A model generated the notes under the pieces. The model had not been told where the DNA came from. It worked only from the letters and a program-made list of their open reading frames with translations, and searched no databases. Of a stretch of DNA of 64,000 nucleotides, positions 44,516 to 57,328 are shown piece by piece. Numbering within the stretch: position 1 is the stretch's first letter; each line of letters starts with the position of its first letter. Both the position numbers and the translations under genes were made by a program. Source of the DNA: Methanoculleus bourgensis MS2 (lineage in GTDB: Archaea; Halobacteriota; Methanomicrobia; Methanomicrobiales; Methanoculleaceae); NCBI RefSeq assembly GCF_000304355.2, contig NC_018227.2:124001-188000 (forward strand). Reading direction: 5' to 3'.

Positions 44516-45150
44516 TGTATACGATACTTATCGTCGATGATAGCCCCATGATCGTCGATGTCTTTGTTACGATGCTTGAGCGTGGAGGATACAGACCTAT
44601 CACTGCCTTTAGCGGTGGGGAGTGCCTGGAAACGTTGAAGTCGACCACCCCTGATCTGGTCCTCCTGGATATCATGATGGAGCCGATGGACGGGTGGGAG
44701 ACGCTTGAGAAGATCAAGACAAACCCTGAAACGCGCAACATCCCGGTCCTCATGCTGACCGCAAAACCCCTCACGCCTGAAGAGGCCAACCAATACGGGG
44801 TCTATATCGAGGATTATATCCTCAAGCCCACCACACATCACCAGCTCTACGAAGCCATTGAACATGTGCTGGCACGCCGGCACTCCATCGCTGCAGACAT
44901 CGAGCGGGCGCGCGAAGCCGGCGTGGACCATCGGATCATCGACGAGTATGAGCGCCTCTCAAAGAGCGTCGACATCAATAAGCGCCTCCTGAAGATCCTG
45001 GAGACCACCTACAGCATCAAGGATACCCGGGCGGGAATGGGCGAGAACATCATGCGGGCCATAAAGAGCATGGCGACAAGCATCAAACTCCAGGAAGAGC
45101 GCCTGAATCAGATAAGAAGCCAGTTTTCAGATGTCTTTGAGGCGCGGTGA
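44515..45150 (+). CDS. Response regulator with C-terminal helical output
   Basis: A 211-residue protein. The receiver domain (MYTILIVDDSPMIVDV) has the acidic pair Asp, phospho-acceptor Asp in LVLLDIMMEPMDGWE near residue 52, and the conserved Thr/Lys switch residues in LMLTAKPL and ILKPTTHH. The remaining 90 residues are helical and highly charged (SIAADIERAREAGVDHRIID, NIMRAIKSMATSIKLQEERL), without a DNA-binding motif. The output is thus likely protein-protein interaction. It is coupled to the Roadblock gene; no kinase is adjacent. Confidence 0.85.
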   Translation: MYTILIVDDSPMIVDVFVTMLERGGYRPITAFSGGECLETLKSTTPDLVLLDIMMEPMDGWETLEKIKTNPETRNIPVLMLTAKPLTPEEANQYGVYIEDYILKPTTHHQLYEAIEHVLARRHSIAADIERAREAGVDHRIIDEYERLSKSVDINKRLLKILETTYSIKDTRAGMGENIMRAIKSMATSIKLQEERLNQIRSQFSDVFEAR

Positions 45151-45244
45151 GTTACCCCCTCTCCTGCCCCCTCCCCCAGTGCGATAGCCACCACGGCCTC
45201 CTGTTCAGGGAATAGGTCGCTTTCCTGCGTACAGCCTATCGCTC

Positions 45245-45345
45245 CGCCCCATGAATTCTCTCGCGTTGAGCGCGAAGGACACGAAGTTCGGTTGCTGGGC
45301 GGTATCGTCCCCTTCGCGTTCTTCGCGCCTTCGCGTGCGGCTGCC
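45245..45345. repeat. Dispersed CGCGAAG palindromic repeat, copy 10 (gap 45151-45501)
   Basis: CTCGCGTTGAGCGCGAAGG, core GTTCGGTTGCTGGGCGGTAT and right arm CGCCTTCGCGTGCGG, nearly identical to the copy near 3.9 kb. To its left, GATAGCCACCACGG near 45186 resembles the interior of the repeat at 55.03 kb. To its right, AATGGTCCACTCATCTGAATTT (45383) is a junction fragment. No gene is seen in the gap. Confidence 0.75.
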
Positions 45346-45501
45346 GACACTCCCGTGCCCCCTCATCAAGCTAAGGCCAAATGGTCCACTCATCTGAATT
45401 TCGCGGGTTTGCCCTCCCGCCGCGCCTCATGCGGTGGGCGACAAAATCAGCTCTGGATGGCTGGAGATGAAGTATGGGGCCTATTCCCGGCCGCACACTG
45501 C

Positions 45502-45933
45502 CTAATAGTAATCAGCGCGTTCCTGGCGGCCGATATAGATGGTCGCGACAGTCAGAACGAGGATTGCAGCGAGCGTCATGCCGATATCGATGGGATCGAG
45601 GTGCTCGACCCCGAAGGTCAGCACCCGCCGCACCATCGCGGTGATGCCCGCGATCAGGATCGGCGTCACCTGCACCCTGCTGGTCCTGAAGTATGCCGTC
45701 ACCGTCTCCAGGATCTCCACAATGATGATGGTGAGCAGGAGCGCGTGCAGCACCTGGAGCACGCCCTGCGTCATGTCCCCGGCATGGACAAGGGCCGCCA
45801 TCTGCAGGGCAACGTCGTAGAAGGATATAATCGCGAGCAGGGAGAGCGAGACGGCGATGAGCAGGTAAATGCTCATGGTTACGCCGGAAAGGGTGGATAT
45901 AACCGTATCTACACGATTTTTAAAGGGGACCAT
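45502..45933 (-). CDS. PsiE-family membrane protein
   Basis: A 143-residue membrane protein with four hydrophobic helices (VTMSIYLLIAVSLSLLAIIS; VLQVLHALLLTIIIVEILET; the middle region TPILIAGITAMVRRV; and IGMTLAAILVLTVATIYIG). The arrangement and the EILETVTAYFR motif match the phosphate-starvation-inducible PsiE family. The function is unknown in archaea. A GGTG site precedes the ATG at 45933, and an AT-rich promoter region (ATATTTAAT near 45985) lies upstream. It is convergent with the response regulator. Confidence 0.78.
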   Translation of the reverse strand: MVPFKNRVDTVISTLSGVTMSIYLLIAVSLSLLAIISFYDVALQMAALVHAGDMTQGVLQVLHALLLTIIIVEILETVTAYFRTSRVQVTPILIAGITAMVRRVLTFGVEHLDPIDIGMTLAAILVLTVATIYIGRQERADYY

Positions 45934-46076
45934 GTTACACCAGGAGAGGGGGAATACCCGTACGAAATGATCCCCCGCGGGGCATTAAATATTCCGATAC
46001 GTCTCACAGATCGCATATAATTGAAAAGTTTATATCCTTTGAGTGCGAATTATATGATGCGCCCTGAAGTAAGGTA

Positions 46077-46082
46077 TTTATA
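46077..46082 (+). promoter_or_regulatory. TATA box of tRNA-Lys
   Basis: TTTATA within GGTATTTATACTATT, about 45 bp upstream of the mature tRNA 5' end; a second AT-rich motif (TTTATAT) lies at about 46029 and may serve the divergent psiE gene. Confidence 0.6.
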
Positions 46083-46123
46083 CTATTCTTGCATTGTAAT
46101 AATGCTAGATGGCAGTACGCGCG

Positions 46124-46197
46124 GGGCCTATAGCTCAGTTAGGTAGAGCGCCTGGCTTTTAACCAGGTGGTCGGGGGTTCAAATCCCCTTGGGCCCG
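46124..46197 (+). tRNA. tRNA-Lys(TTT)
   Basis: A 74-nt tRNA. The acceptor stem GGGCCTA pairs with TGGGCCC, TAGCTCAGTTAGGTAGAGC is a canonical D-arm, the anticodon stem CCTGG/CCAGG encloses CTTTTAA (anticodon TTT), and the T-arm has GTTCAAAT. The discriminator is G; no CCA is encoded. It lies about 80 bp upstream of the RNA polymerase operon. Confidence 0.97.
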
Positions 46198-46275
46198 TTG
46201 CCATGGGCGATGTCTATGGTTTTTGAAAAGGTGATGCATCTGATACACAACTCTTTCATCGGTGAGGTGTGAGCG

Positions 46276-46527
46276 ATGGGCACCTCACTTGATGTACTAA
46301 AACACGAGATGGTTCCGGACCATCAGATTATGAGCGAAGAAGAGGTCGCGGAGCTTCTTGTGACGTACCATATCTCTTTGGAGCAATTGCCAAAAATTTA
46401 TCACGACGATCCAGCAGTACGGGCTATCGGGGGCGATGTCGGGAATGTTATCCGGATTATTCGCGACAGCCGCACAGCGGGCAGAGCCGAAGCGTATCGC
46501 CTCATCATGAAGAGACCAAAGAAATAA
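46276..46527 (+). CDS. rpoH: RNA polymerase subunit H (Rpb5-like)
   Basis: An 83-residue subunit, homologous to the C-terminal domain of eukaryotic Rpb5: [20 protein letters not shown] is the family signature, followed by the downstream-DNA jaw segment [16 protein letters not shown]. The ATG at 46276 follows GGTGAGGTG. It begins the classical rpoH-rpoB''-rpoB'-rpoA'-rpoA'' order. Confidence 0.97.
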   Translation: MGTSLDVLKHEMVPDHQIMSEEEVAELLVTYHISLEQLPKIYHDDPAVRAIGGDVGNVIRIIRDSRTAGRAEAYRLIMKRPKK

Positions 46528-46569
46528 TTTCAGGGCCGGGAGCTGATCCATCTGTTAGACAGAAGCGTT

Positions 46570-48111
46570 TTGTCGAGAGCATATTTTTCGTGGCAGCATG
46601 TAGCGCGCCACCAGTTAGATTCCTATAATTATTTCCTCGAGCACAACCTCCAGAAAGTCGTCGACGAACAGCGCATTATTGAGACTGATATTGAGAGCCG
46701 TGGAAAAGGTAAAGAGGCCGTATGGGTTGAATTGGGTAAGATCGAGGTGAAGAAGCCCCTCGTCCGTGAGGCGGACGGGTCGCAGTCCGAGCTCTTCCCG
46801 AGCGAGGCGCGCCTCCGCAACCTCACGTATGCAGCACCTATTCAACTTGACATGACGCTCGTTCAGGGCGAAGAGGCGCAGGATCCGGTCGTCACCGTCA
46901 TCGGGCAGTTGCCGGTGATGGTGGGTTCGGCCGCCTGCAACCTCTACAACATGAGCGACGCGGAGCGGACCGGGCACGGTGAAGACCCCCTTGACCCCGG
47001 CGGCTACTTCATCGTCAACGGCACGGAGCGGGTGCTGATGACGCTTGAAGACCTTGCCTCGAATAAGATCATGACCGAGTTCACCGAGCGCTACAACGAG
47101 CGGATCTACGTTGCCAAGGTCTTCTCGCAGTACCGGGGCTACCGGGCGCTCGTTATCGTCGAGCGGAACCGCAAGAACCTGCTCGAGGTCTCGTTCCCCT
47201 CGGTCGCCGGACACCTCCGTTTCGTCGACCTGATGCGGGCGCTGGGACTCCAGGGTGACCACGACATCGTGGAGGCGGTCTCCACCGACGAAGAGATCCT
47301 CACCTTCATGATGCAGAATCTGGAGGAGAGCGAGTGCGACACCGTCGACGAAGGCGTCATGTATGTCGGGAAGAAACTTGCCCCCAACCAGACCCGCGAC
47401 TACCAGCGCAAAAGGGCTGAGTTCGTCCTTGATAACTACCTCCTTCCGCACTTAAACTACCTGATGCCAGTTGGCCTCAAGGAGGAGGACTTCGAATACC
47501 GGGCGGCAATCGAGGGCGTCCGCCTCGCAAAGGCTCACTTCCTCGGCCGTATGGCCGAGGCCTGTTTCGACCTGGTGCTTGAGAGGCGCCGGATCGACGA
47601 CAAGGACCACTATGCGAACAAGCGGCTGAAACTTGCCGGCGACCTGATGGAAGACCTCTTCCGGATCTCGTTAAACCGCCTGACCAGGGACGTGAAGTAC
47701 CAGCTCGAGCGGGCCAGCATGCGCCACCGCGACCTCTCGATCGGCACCGCCGTGCGTGCGGATGTCCTGACCGAGCGGCTGCTGCACCCGCTTGCCACCG
47801 GCAACTGGGTTGGCGGGCGCACCGGTGTCTCGCAGCTCCTGGACCGGGTAGACCACATGGCGGTACTCTCACACCTCCGGCGCGTGATCTCCCCGCTCTC
47901 CCGGTCGCAGCCTCACTTCGAGGCCCGTGACCTGCACCCCACCCAGTGGGGTCGGATCTGTCCGAGCGAGACCCCTGAAGGCCCCAACTGTGGACTGGTG
48001 AAGAACTTCGCCCAGATGGTTGAGATCAGCAAGGGCGTTATCGACGAAGAGGAAGTGAAGAATACCCTGTATGAAATGGGCGTCATCGCCCTCCGGAGGG
48101 AGACAGCATGA
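46570..48111 (+). CDS. rpoB2: RNA polymerase subunit B''
   Basis: The N-terminal half (513 residues from the TTG at 46570) of the second largest polymerase subunit, split into B'' and B' as in many methanogens. It contains [22 protein letters not shown]-like and [20 protein letters not shown] near the C-terminus, marking the fork region. No ATG is near the start: in-frame upstream codons LLDRSV(L) starting at CTG 46549 match the usual N-terminus of this subunit, so translation may begin there or further up; TTG 46570 is a conservative choice. It overlaps rpoB' by 4 nt (ATGA). Confidence 0.93.
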   Translation: MSRAYFSWQHVARHQLDSYNYFLEHNLQKVVDEQRIIETDIESRGKGKEAVWVELGKIEVKKPLVREADGSQSELFPSEARLRNLTYAAPIQLDMTLVQGEEAQDPVVTVIGQLPVMVGSAACNLYNMSDAERTGHGEDPLDPGGYFIVNGTERVLMTLEDLASNKIMTEFTERYNERIYVAKVFSQYRGYRALVIVERNRKNLLEVSFPSVAGHLRFVDLMRALGLQGDHDIVEAVSTDEEILTFMMQNLEESECDTVDEGVMYVGKKLAPNQTRDYQRKRAEFVLDNYLLPHLNYLMPVGLKEEDFEYRAAIEGVRLAKAHFLGRMAEACFDLVLERRRIDDKDHYANKRLKLAGDLMEDLFRISLNRLTRDVKYQLERASMRHRDLSIGTAVRADVLTERLLHPLATGNWVGGRTGVSQLLDRVDHMAVLSHLRRVISPLSRSQPHFEARDLHPTQWGRICPSETPEGPNCGLVKNFAQMVEISKGVIDEEEVKNTLYEMGVIALRRETA

Positions 48112-49922
48112 GGCAGTCACGTGTCTTCGTTGACGGGGCTCTTATCGGGCTCGTGGATGACCCCCGGGACCTGGTCAGCCGGATGCGAGAGATACGCCGG
48201 AATGGCGGGCTCTCCACCGAGGTCAACGTCTCCTACAAGGATTTCAACAACGACGTCATCATCCACACCGACCGCGGAAGAGCACGCAGACCGCTGATCG
48301 TGGTCCATGACGGCAAACCGGAGGTGACCGCGGAGGATATCGAACGCATCCGCAACAATGAGATGACCTTCGAGGATCTGGTGCAGAAGGGTGCCGTTGA
48401 GTTCGTTGATGCCGAGGAGGAAGAAGACCTCTTCATCGCCATCAACGAATCGGACCTCACTCCCGAGCACACGCACCTGGAGATCGATCCTTCGCTTATC
48501 CTGGGTATCGGTGCGGCGCATGTTCCCTTCCCTGAGCACAACGCGAGCCCCCGTGTCACCATGGGCGCAGGGATGGTCAAGCAGGCGCTTGGGTTCGGGG
48601 CGGCAAACATGAAACTCCGTCCCGACACGCGGGGGCACATGCTCCACTACGTCCAGAAGCCGCTCACCTACACCCAGACCTCCGATGCGATCGGGTCCGA
48701 CGAGCGCCCGGCTGGTCAGAACTTCGTCGTTGCGATCCTCTCCTACGAGGGGTTCAACATTGAAGATGCGCTGATCATCAACAAGGCCTCCATCGACCGG
48801 GGTCTTGGGCGGTCGCACTTCTTCCGCACCTACGACGGCGAGGAGCGGCGCTACCCCGGCGGCCAGGTCGACCGGATCGAGATCCCTGACGAAGAGGTCT
48901 CCGGCGCGCACGGTGCCGAGTACTACGCGAACTTGGACGATGATGGCATCATCAACCCAGAGACAGTTGTCCACGAAAAAGACGTACTGATAGGCAAGAC
49001 CTCGCCGCCGAGGTTCCTTGAGGAGCCTACGAGCGAGCTCATCGCCGTCGAGAAACGGCGCGACACCTCGGTCACGATGCGGAGCAACGAGCGCGGGATC
49101 GTGGATACCGTCATTATCACCGAGGGCGAGAACTCCTCGCGTCTCGTGAAGGTCCGGACCCGTGACCTCCGGGTTCCGGAGGTGGGCGACAAGTTCGCGT
49201 CCCGGCACGGTCAGAAGGGCGTTATCGGGCTCATCCAGCCGTCGGCGGATATGCCGTTCACGGAGTCGGGCATGACGCCCGACCTGATCATCAACCCCCA
49301 CGCGGTCCCGAGCCGTATGACCATCGGGCATATGCTCGAGATGCTGGGCGGCAAGGTCGGCTCCCTTGAGGGTCGCCGGATCAACGCGACCGCATTCCGC
49401 GGCGAGCGTGAGGCAGACCTCCGGAGATCGCTCAAGGAACTTGGGTTCTCTCACGATGGGCGTGAAGTGATGTACGATGGTATCACCGGCCGCCGGTTTG
49501 CGGCCGACATCTACATCGGCGTCATCTACTACCAGAAGCTCTACCACATGGTCTCAAGCAAGATGCACGCGCGGTCTCGCGGCCCCGTGCAGGTGCTCAC
49601 CCGCCAACCGACTGAAGGACGTGCCCGTGAGGGTGGTCTTCGGTTCGGTGAGATGGAGCGCGACGTGATGATTGGTCATGGTGCGGCTATGGCCTTAAAA
49701 GAGCGGCTGCTTGACGAGTCAGACAAGGTGACCCAGTGGGTCTGCGCAAAGTGCGGTATGGTGGCGATGCTTGACCGGAAGAGAAAGATCACGCGGTGTC
49801 TTGCCTGCGGCAGCGAGACCGATATCTACCCTGTCGAGATGAGTTACGCCTTCAAGCTTCTCCTCGATGAGATGAAGAGCATGGGTATTGCTCCCCGCCT
49901 GAGACTCGACGATATGGTATGA
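48108..49922 (+). CDS. rpoB1: RNA polymerase subunit B'
   Basis: The C-terminal part (604 residues) of the second largest subunit. It starts [14 protein letters not shown]; the catalytic core carries DEAL-type motifs such as [29 protein letters not shown] and a zinc-binding motif near residue 546 ([14 protein letters not shown] and CLACGS). Its start overlaps the rpoB'' stop (ATGA). It ends 19 nt before rpoA'. Confidence 0.97.
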   Translation: MRQSRVFVDGALIGLVDDPRDLVSRMREIRRNGGLSTEVNVSYKDFNNDVIIHTDRGRARRPLIVVHDGKPEVTAEDIERIRNNEMTFEDLVQKGAVEFVDAEEEEDLFIAINESDLTPEHTHLEIDPSLILGIGAAHVPFPEHNASPRVTMGAGMVKQALGFGAANMKLRPDTRGHMLHYVQKPLTYTQTSDAIGSDERPAGQNFVVAILSYEGFNIEDALIINKASIDRGLGRSHFFRTYDGEERRYPGGQVDRIEIPDEEVSGAHGAEYYANLDDDGIINPETVVHEKDVLIGKTSPPRFLEEPTSELIAVEKRRDTSVTMRSNERGIVDTVIITEGENSSRLVKVRTRDLRVPEVGDKFASRHGQKGVIGLIQPSADMPFTESGMTPDLIINPHAVPSRMTIGHMLEMLGGKVGSLEGRRINATAFRGEREADLRRSLKELGFSHDGREVMYDGITGRRFAADIYIGVIYYQKLYHMVSSKMHARSRGPVQVLTRQPTEGRAREGGLRFGEMERDVMIGHGAAMALKERLLDESDKVTQWVCAKCGMVAMLDRKRKITRCLACGSETDIYPVEMSYAFKLLLDEMKSMGIAPRLRLDDMV

Positions 49923-49941
49923 GAGGGGGCGTAATCAAACT

Positions 49942-53759
<3,818 letters not shown>

Positions 53760-53770
53760 GAGAATTATAT

Positions 53771-54058
53771 ATGGACTTTAATGCTTCACTACGCAAAGCC
53801 GTGAAGACTGGTACCGTGTTTCTGGGCCGGAACAAGACCCAGGAATGCATCGAGGAAGGCAAGGCGAGACTTGTCGTGGTGGCTAAAAACAGCCCCGAAT
53901 CTGTCAAAAACCTCGTGAAAGAAACCGACATCCCTGTCTACATCTACGAGGGTTCGAGTGTCCAGCTCGGGAAAGCCTGCGGTATGCCGTACGTTGTCAG
54001 TGCGCTTGCCGTGATCGAGCCTGGTGAATCCGATATCCTGAATGTTGCGAGAGTGTAG
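53771..54058 (+). CDS. rpl30e: Ribosomal protein L30e
   Basis: A 95-residue ribosomal protein of the L7Ae/L30e fold (MDFNASLRKAVKTGTVFLG, LVVVAKNSPE, the YEGSSVQLGKACG loop). ATG 53771 is preceded by AGGAG at 53757-53761, which overlaps the rpoA'' end; a longer frame starting at 53525 is inside rpoA''. It sits in the standard position between rpoA'' and nusA. Confidence 0.95.
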   Translation: MDFNASLRKAVKTGTVFLGRNKTQECIEEGKARLVVVAKNSPESVKNLVKETDIPVYIYEGSSVQLGKACGMPYVVSALAVIEPGESDILNVARV

Positions 54059-54061
54059 ACG

Positions 54062-54511
54062 ATGCCACAGGTCGTGCTGACTGAGGAGTGCATGCGCCTC
54101 ATCTCCCAATTTGAGAGTCTTACCGGCGCAGGTAGCCGCGATTGCGTCGTTGACAACCGTAACGAGCGCATCATCTTCGTGATCAATCCCGGCGACATGG
54201 GTCTTGCCATCGGCAGGGGCGGATCGAGTATCAAGAAGGCTTCCGACGTGATGGGGAAGCGGATCGAGGTTGTAGAGTATTCGCCGGACCCGGGCCAGTT
54301 CATCCGGAACTGTTTCCTCCCTGCGCATGTCACTGATATCGACTTTGCCACCGATGCGGAGGATCAGCCGATCGCCCGCGTGGAGGTGCGCGATGAGGAT
54401 CGGGGGCTTGCTATCGGGAAAGCAGGGAAAAATATCTTCAAGGCAAAGGTTCTTGCGCAGCGGCAGCACGACATCGCCGATGTCCAGCTGGTGCAGAACG
54501 AAGTTGCCTGA
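54062..54511 (+). CDS. nusA: NusA-like KH-domain transcription factor
   Basis: A 149-residue archaeal NusA: only two KH domains are present, without the S1 domain of bacteria. The KH GxxG loops are GLAIGRGGSSIK and GLAIGKAGKNIF. It acts as an RNA-binding elongation/termination factor. It follows rpl30e by 3 nt. In many archaea the genes for S12, S7, EF-2 and EF-1A come next, but here a T-run terminator and a repeat array follow. Confidence 0.95.
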   Translation: MPQVVLTEECMRLISQFESLTGAGSRDCVVDNRNERIIFVINPGDMGLAIGRGGSSIKKASDVMGKRIEVVEYSPDPGQFIRNCFLPAHVTDIDFATDAEDQPIARVEVRDEDRGLAIGKAGKNIFKAKVLAQRQHDIADVQLVQNEVA

Positions 54512-54525
54512 ACTCCCATCTCTTC

Positions 54526-54532
54526 TTTTTTT
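54526..54532 (+). terminator. T-run after the RNA polymerase operon
   Basis: Seven T after TCTTC, 15 nt after the nusA stop; archaeal terminators commonly consist of such T-runs. Confidence 0.55.
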
Positions 54533-54547
54533 GCGCGGTCAGTTGCG

Positions 54548-55160
54548 GTACTGGCCCATTGCAGCTAAAATTTCACACCACTTCGCGAACTTCCGCGGCT
54601 TCGCGTGAGGTGGTGATCACTTCCACGCACCAGCCTCCTCAAAAATAAGATGAAATAATCACTACTGGTCCATTGCATCTAATATTTCCACGCGATTGTC
54701 GCCACACCCTTCGCGGCTTCGCGCGAGAGACTGCAGCGCCTCTGTATACCGCAACCTCACGCGAAGGACGCGAAGCCGCGAAGGGGACTATATCGTCCAA
54801 CAACTCCACTTCGCGTCCTTCGCGCTCAACGCGGGAGGTGGCGATCTGCACCCAGGACCGCAAGATAAGATGAAATGGCCTACTACTAGAGCATTTCATC
54901 TAAAATTTCCCATGAAAACCGCCCCGATATGGTGAGTGGGAGACCCCCTGCTCTGGTGCATCGTGCCCGGGGTCCGGCTTGTGGGGGGAGGGGGCTCGCC
55001 CCCTCCCCTGCCCCCACCCCCCGGGTGATAGCCACCACGGTCCACTGCTCGGGCTCGCCCGGGGAATGGGTCGTGTTCATGGGTACCATCGCCTCACGCG
55101 AGGGGCTGGCGATCCGCATCAGGACCCGCAAAATAAGGTGAAATGCTCCACTACAGGGTG
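54548..55160. repeat. Tandem array of three dispersed-repeat units (gap 54512-55263)
   Basis: Unit 1 (about 54548-54655) ends in AAAAATAAGATGAAAT, then the junction TCACTACTGGTCC. Unit 2 (about 54670-54877) starts GCATCTAATATTTCCACGCG, contains palindromic arms around CGAAGCCGCGAAGG and ends TGGCGATCTGCACCC...AGATAAGATGAAATG. The junction GCCTACTACTAGAG (54878-54891) lies between a perfect 10-bp inverted repeat (AGATGAAATG 54868-54877, CATTTCATCT 54892-54901). Unit 3 runs 54892-55147 and aligns with the minus strand at 43520-43735, with about 40 extra GC-rich bases. No gene is supported. Confidence 0.85.
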
Positions 55161-55250
55161 TATGCACAATCCCGGGGTCCCCTCTCCCGGGTGTTGTTAA
55201 AGAATCTTAACGCGAAAGCCGCGGAATGCCGGCAACTGACTGTTGAGAGA

Positions 55251-55257
55251 GAAAAAG
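55251..55257 (-). terminator. T-run after rpl12
   Basis: On the minus strand TCTCTTTTTCTCTC follows the rpl12 stop by about 7 nt, the usual archaeal T-run end. Confidence 0.5.
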
Positions 55258-55263
55258 AGAGAT

Positions 55264-55581
55264 TTAGCCGAAGAGGGCTCCGAGACCGGCCATGCCGCTC
55301 TCTTCTTCCTCTTCCTTCTTCTCCTCTTCCTTCTCTTCTTCAGCGGCTGCGGGTGCGGCGGCTGCAGGGGCAGCGGCTGCGGGTGCAGCGGCGGCGACCG
55401 GTGCGACGGCGGCCTTGCTGATGGCCTCCTCGATGTTCACGTCCTCGAGTGCGGCGACGAGCGCCTTGACACGGGCGTCCTCGACGGCGACGCCGGCGGC
55501 CTTCAGGACAGCAGTCACATTCTCATCAGTTACGTCTTTGCCTGCGTTGTGCAGGAGCAGTGCAGCGTAGATATACTCCAT
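55264..55581 (-). CDS. rpl12: Ribosomal protein L12 (P1/P2-like)
   Basis: A 105-residue acidic stalk protein: [20 protein letters not shown] helices, an Ala/Pro-rich hinge and an extended acidic tail ending [11 protein letters not shown]. The tail recruits elongation factors. The tail ([19 protein letters not shown]... to ALFG) is identical to the one in P0 upstream. It is the last gene in the L11-L1-P0-L12 operon; 29 bp separate it from P0. Confidence 0.97.
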   Translation of the reverse strand: MEYIYAALLLHNAGKDVTDENVTAVLKAAGVAVEDARVKALVAALEDVNIEEAISKAAVAPVAAAAPAAAAPAAAAPAAAEEEKEEEKKEEEEESGMAGLGALFG

Positions 55582-55610
55582 AATGTATTCACCTCAAGTC
55601 TTGTAGTGTA

Positions 55611-56636
55611 TTAGCCGAAGAGTGCTCCAAGACCGGCCATGCCGCTCTCTTCCTCTTCTTCCTTCTTCTCCTCTTCCTTCTCCTCTTCCGCGGGTTTTGC
55701 CTCTTCTGCGGGCTCCGCTGCAGCGGGTGCAGCAGCGGTTGCAGCGGAAGCGGCCTTCAGGGTCGCCTCATCGAGTTCGAAGCCATGGTCTGCCGCTACG
55801 AGCGCGACGGCCAGCATCTGCTGCTGTGCCCGTCCGATGATGAGGTCAATGACCCCCTTCTCGTAGATGCTCGCCTCGACGCCCACGTTCCGGGCCTCCC
55901 GCACCGCCTTGCCGATGATGGCGCTGATGGTAAGCCTGGTCGGTATGACGGCGTTGACCGAGAGGTTGAACGCCTGCTGTGCCGCAAGCACGATGTTGCT
56001 CGCGTAGGCCTCTTCGTCGATGGCCAGGAGATCAGGCGTGAAGATAGTGTCGCGGTAGTATGCAGCCTGCAGGACGAGACCGACGTCCATCGGCTTGATA
56101 CCGAGTTTCACGAGCGCATCAGCAACCTTCTTGCTGATGGTCTCGCCTTCCTTCACGACCGTCTTGGCCTCGCGGATCTTGACCTTTCCGCCCTCAATGG
56201 CTGCGGGAATTCCCACCTGCTGAAGCTCGCCCACAATGGGTCCGGGCTTGAAGGAGGTCGGTCCCTTCGGGACGACGATATCCTCAGGCGCAGTCTCGCC
56301 GGGCTTCGCCGCCATCTTGGTCTTCGTCTTCTCAAGCAACTTGAAGAGCTTGAAGGGGTTTTCGTTTGTGAAGATCAGGGCGCTCTGGCCCGTGGCGTGC
56401 TCGTTTAAGGCCGCAACGCTGCCGCCGAGGTCGCTTAACGCATGCTCGATCAGCGTGTTGCGGGCCATCTTCACCCTCGCGGTGCCGCGGAGGCTCCGCC
56501 GGATCTGCTGGACCTGTGAGGCGGGAATGCCATACATGTCCACGACGCCGACGAGCGTGTGCTCCTCGATGCTGCGCTTGATCTCGGCTACTTCTTCCTT
56601 CTTCCACCGGGGCAGATTCTGCGTATAGAGCGTCAT
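55611..56636 (-). CDS. rplP0: Ribosomal protein L10 (P0)
   Basis: A 341-residue stalk base protein: N-terminal L10 domain (TLYTQNLPRWKKEEVAEIKR, TRVKMARNTL-type rRNA contacts), the middle insertion typical of archaea/eukaryotes (about residues 110-180, KPGETAPEDIVVPKGPTSF) and a C-terminal helix and acidic tail for L12 dimers. The ATG overlaps the rpl1 stop by one base (TGATG). Confidence 0.97.
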   Translation of the reverse strand: MTLYTQNLPRWKKEEVAEIKRSIEEHTLVGVVDMYGIPASQVQQIRRSLRGTARVKMARNTLIEHALSDLGGSVAALNEHATGQSALIFTNENPFKLFKLLEKTKTKMAAKPGETAPEDIVVPKGPTSFKPGPIVGELQQVGIPAAIEGGKVKIREAKTVVKEGETISKKVADALVKLGIKPMDVGLVLQAAYYRDTIFTPDLLAIDEEAYASNIVLAAQQAFNLSVNAVIPTRLTISAIIGKAVREARNVGVEASIYEKGVIDLIIGRAQQQMLAVALVAADHGFELDEATLKAASAATAAAPAAAEPAEEAKPAEEEKEEEKKEEEEESGMAGLGALFG

Positions 56637-57277
56637 CAGATCATCCTCACAGCCGGTCCCATGGTTGTCTTCACGTAGACCGAGTGAATATTCAGTGCCC
56701 CGCTCTCCAGGACGGACTCAATCCTCCGGAGGATCACATCGATGTTCTCAGCGATCTCCTCAGGTTCCATCGTGGCGGATCCAACCTTTGCGTGGAAAAC
56801 CTTCTTGTCCTTCGTCCGGATCTTTACGGAACTGCGCAGACGCTGGACAATCGGCCGGATGTCCGTTCCCGTCGGGATTGGCATCGGCATCCGCCCGCGT
56901 GGGCCGAGCCTGACACCAAGATAACGACCGACGAGAGGCATCATTGCTGTCTCTGCGAGGAAGAACTGGTATTCTGCCGCCACTTTTCGCGCTTCGCGGG
57001 GTTCTCCCCCGAGCCGCTCGATCTCCTCAGGTCCGATGATAAGGTCCACATCAACATCCTTTGCCTGGGTGGTGATGTCGCCCTTCCCGAGAACCGCGAT
57101 CTTGACGTTGTCAAAACCGTTCGGGAGGAGAATCGTCTCATCGATACGATTCTTGGGCTGGGACATATCGATATTCCTGAGGTTGACGGTGATATCCACG
57201 CTCTCCTTGAACTTCCGTTCCGGAGCTTTCTCCAGTGCCGTCGTTACGGCATCCAGTATACTGGTTTTATCAACCAT
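56636..57277 (-). CDS. rpl1: Ribosomal protein L1
   Basis: A 213-residue protein binding the 23S L1 stalk, and in methanogens also its own mRNA for autoregulation. The start (MVDKTSILDAVTTALEKAPE) has GGAGG 5 nt upstream. It contains IDETILLPNG, PRGRMPMPIPTGTDIRPIV and the C-terminal KTTMGPAVRMI. It follows rpl11 by 51 bp. The L1 autoregulatory hairpin often found in the leader of the operon was looked for and not recognised. Confidence 0.97.
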   Translation of the reverse strand: MVDKTSILDAVTTALEKAPERKFKESVDITVNLRNIDMSQPKNRIDETILLPNGFDNVKIAVLGKGDITTQAKDVDVDLIIGPEEIERLGGEPREARKVAAEYQFFLAETAMMPLVGRYLGVRLGPRGRMPMPIPTGTDIRPIVQRLRSSVKIRTKDKKVFHAKVGSATMEPEEIAENIDVILRRIESVLESGALNIHSVYVKTTMGPAVRMI

Positions 57278-57328
57278 CCTTTGCCTCCATAGTACGCGAC
57301 CTCACGATCTTCTATGGTTGTCTGACAT

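Noticed and set aside
45900-46050. TTTATAT near 46029 as promoter of tRNA-Lys
   Set aside because: It is about 95 bp from the tRNA; the TTTATA at 46077 has the better spacing. The distal element may belong to psiE.
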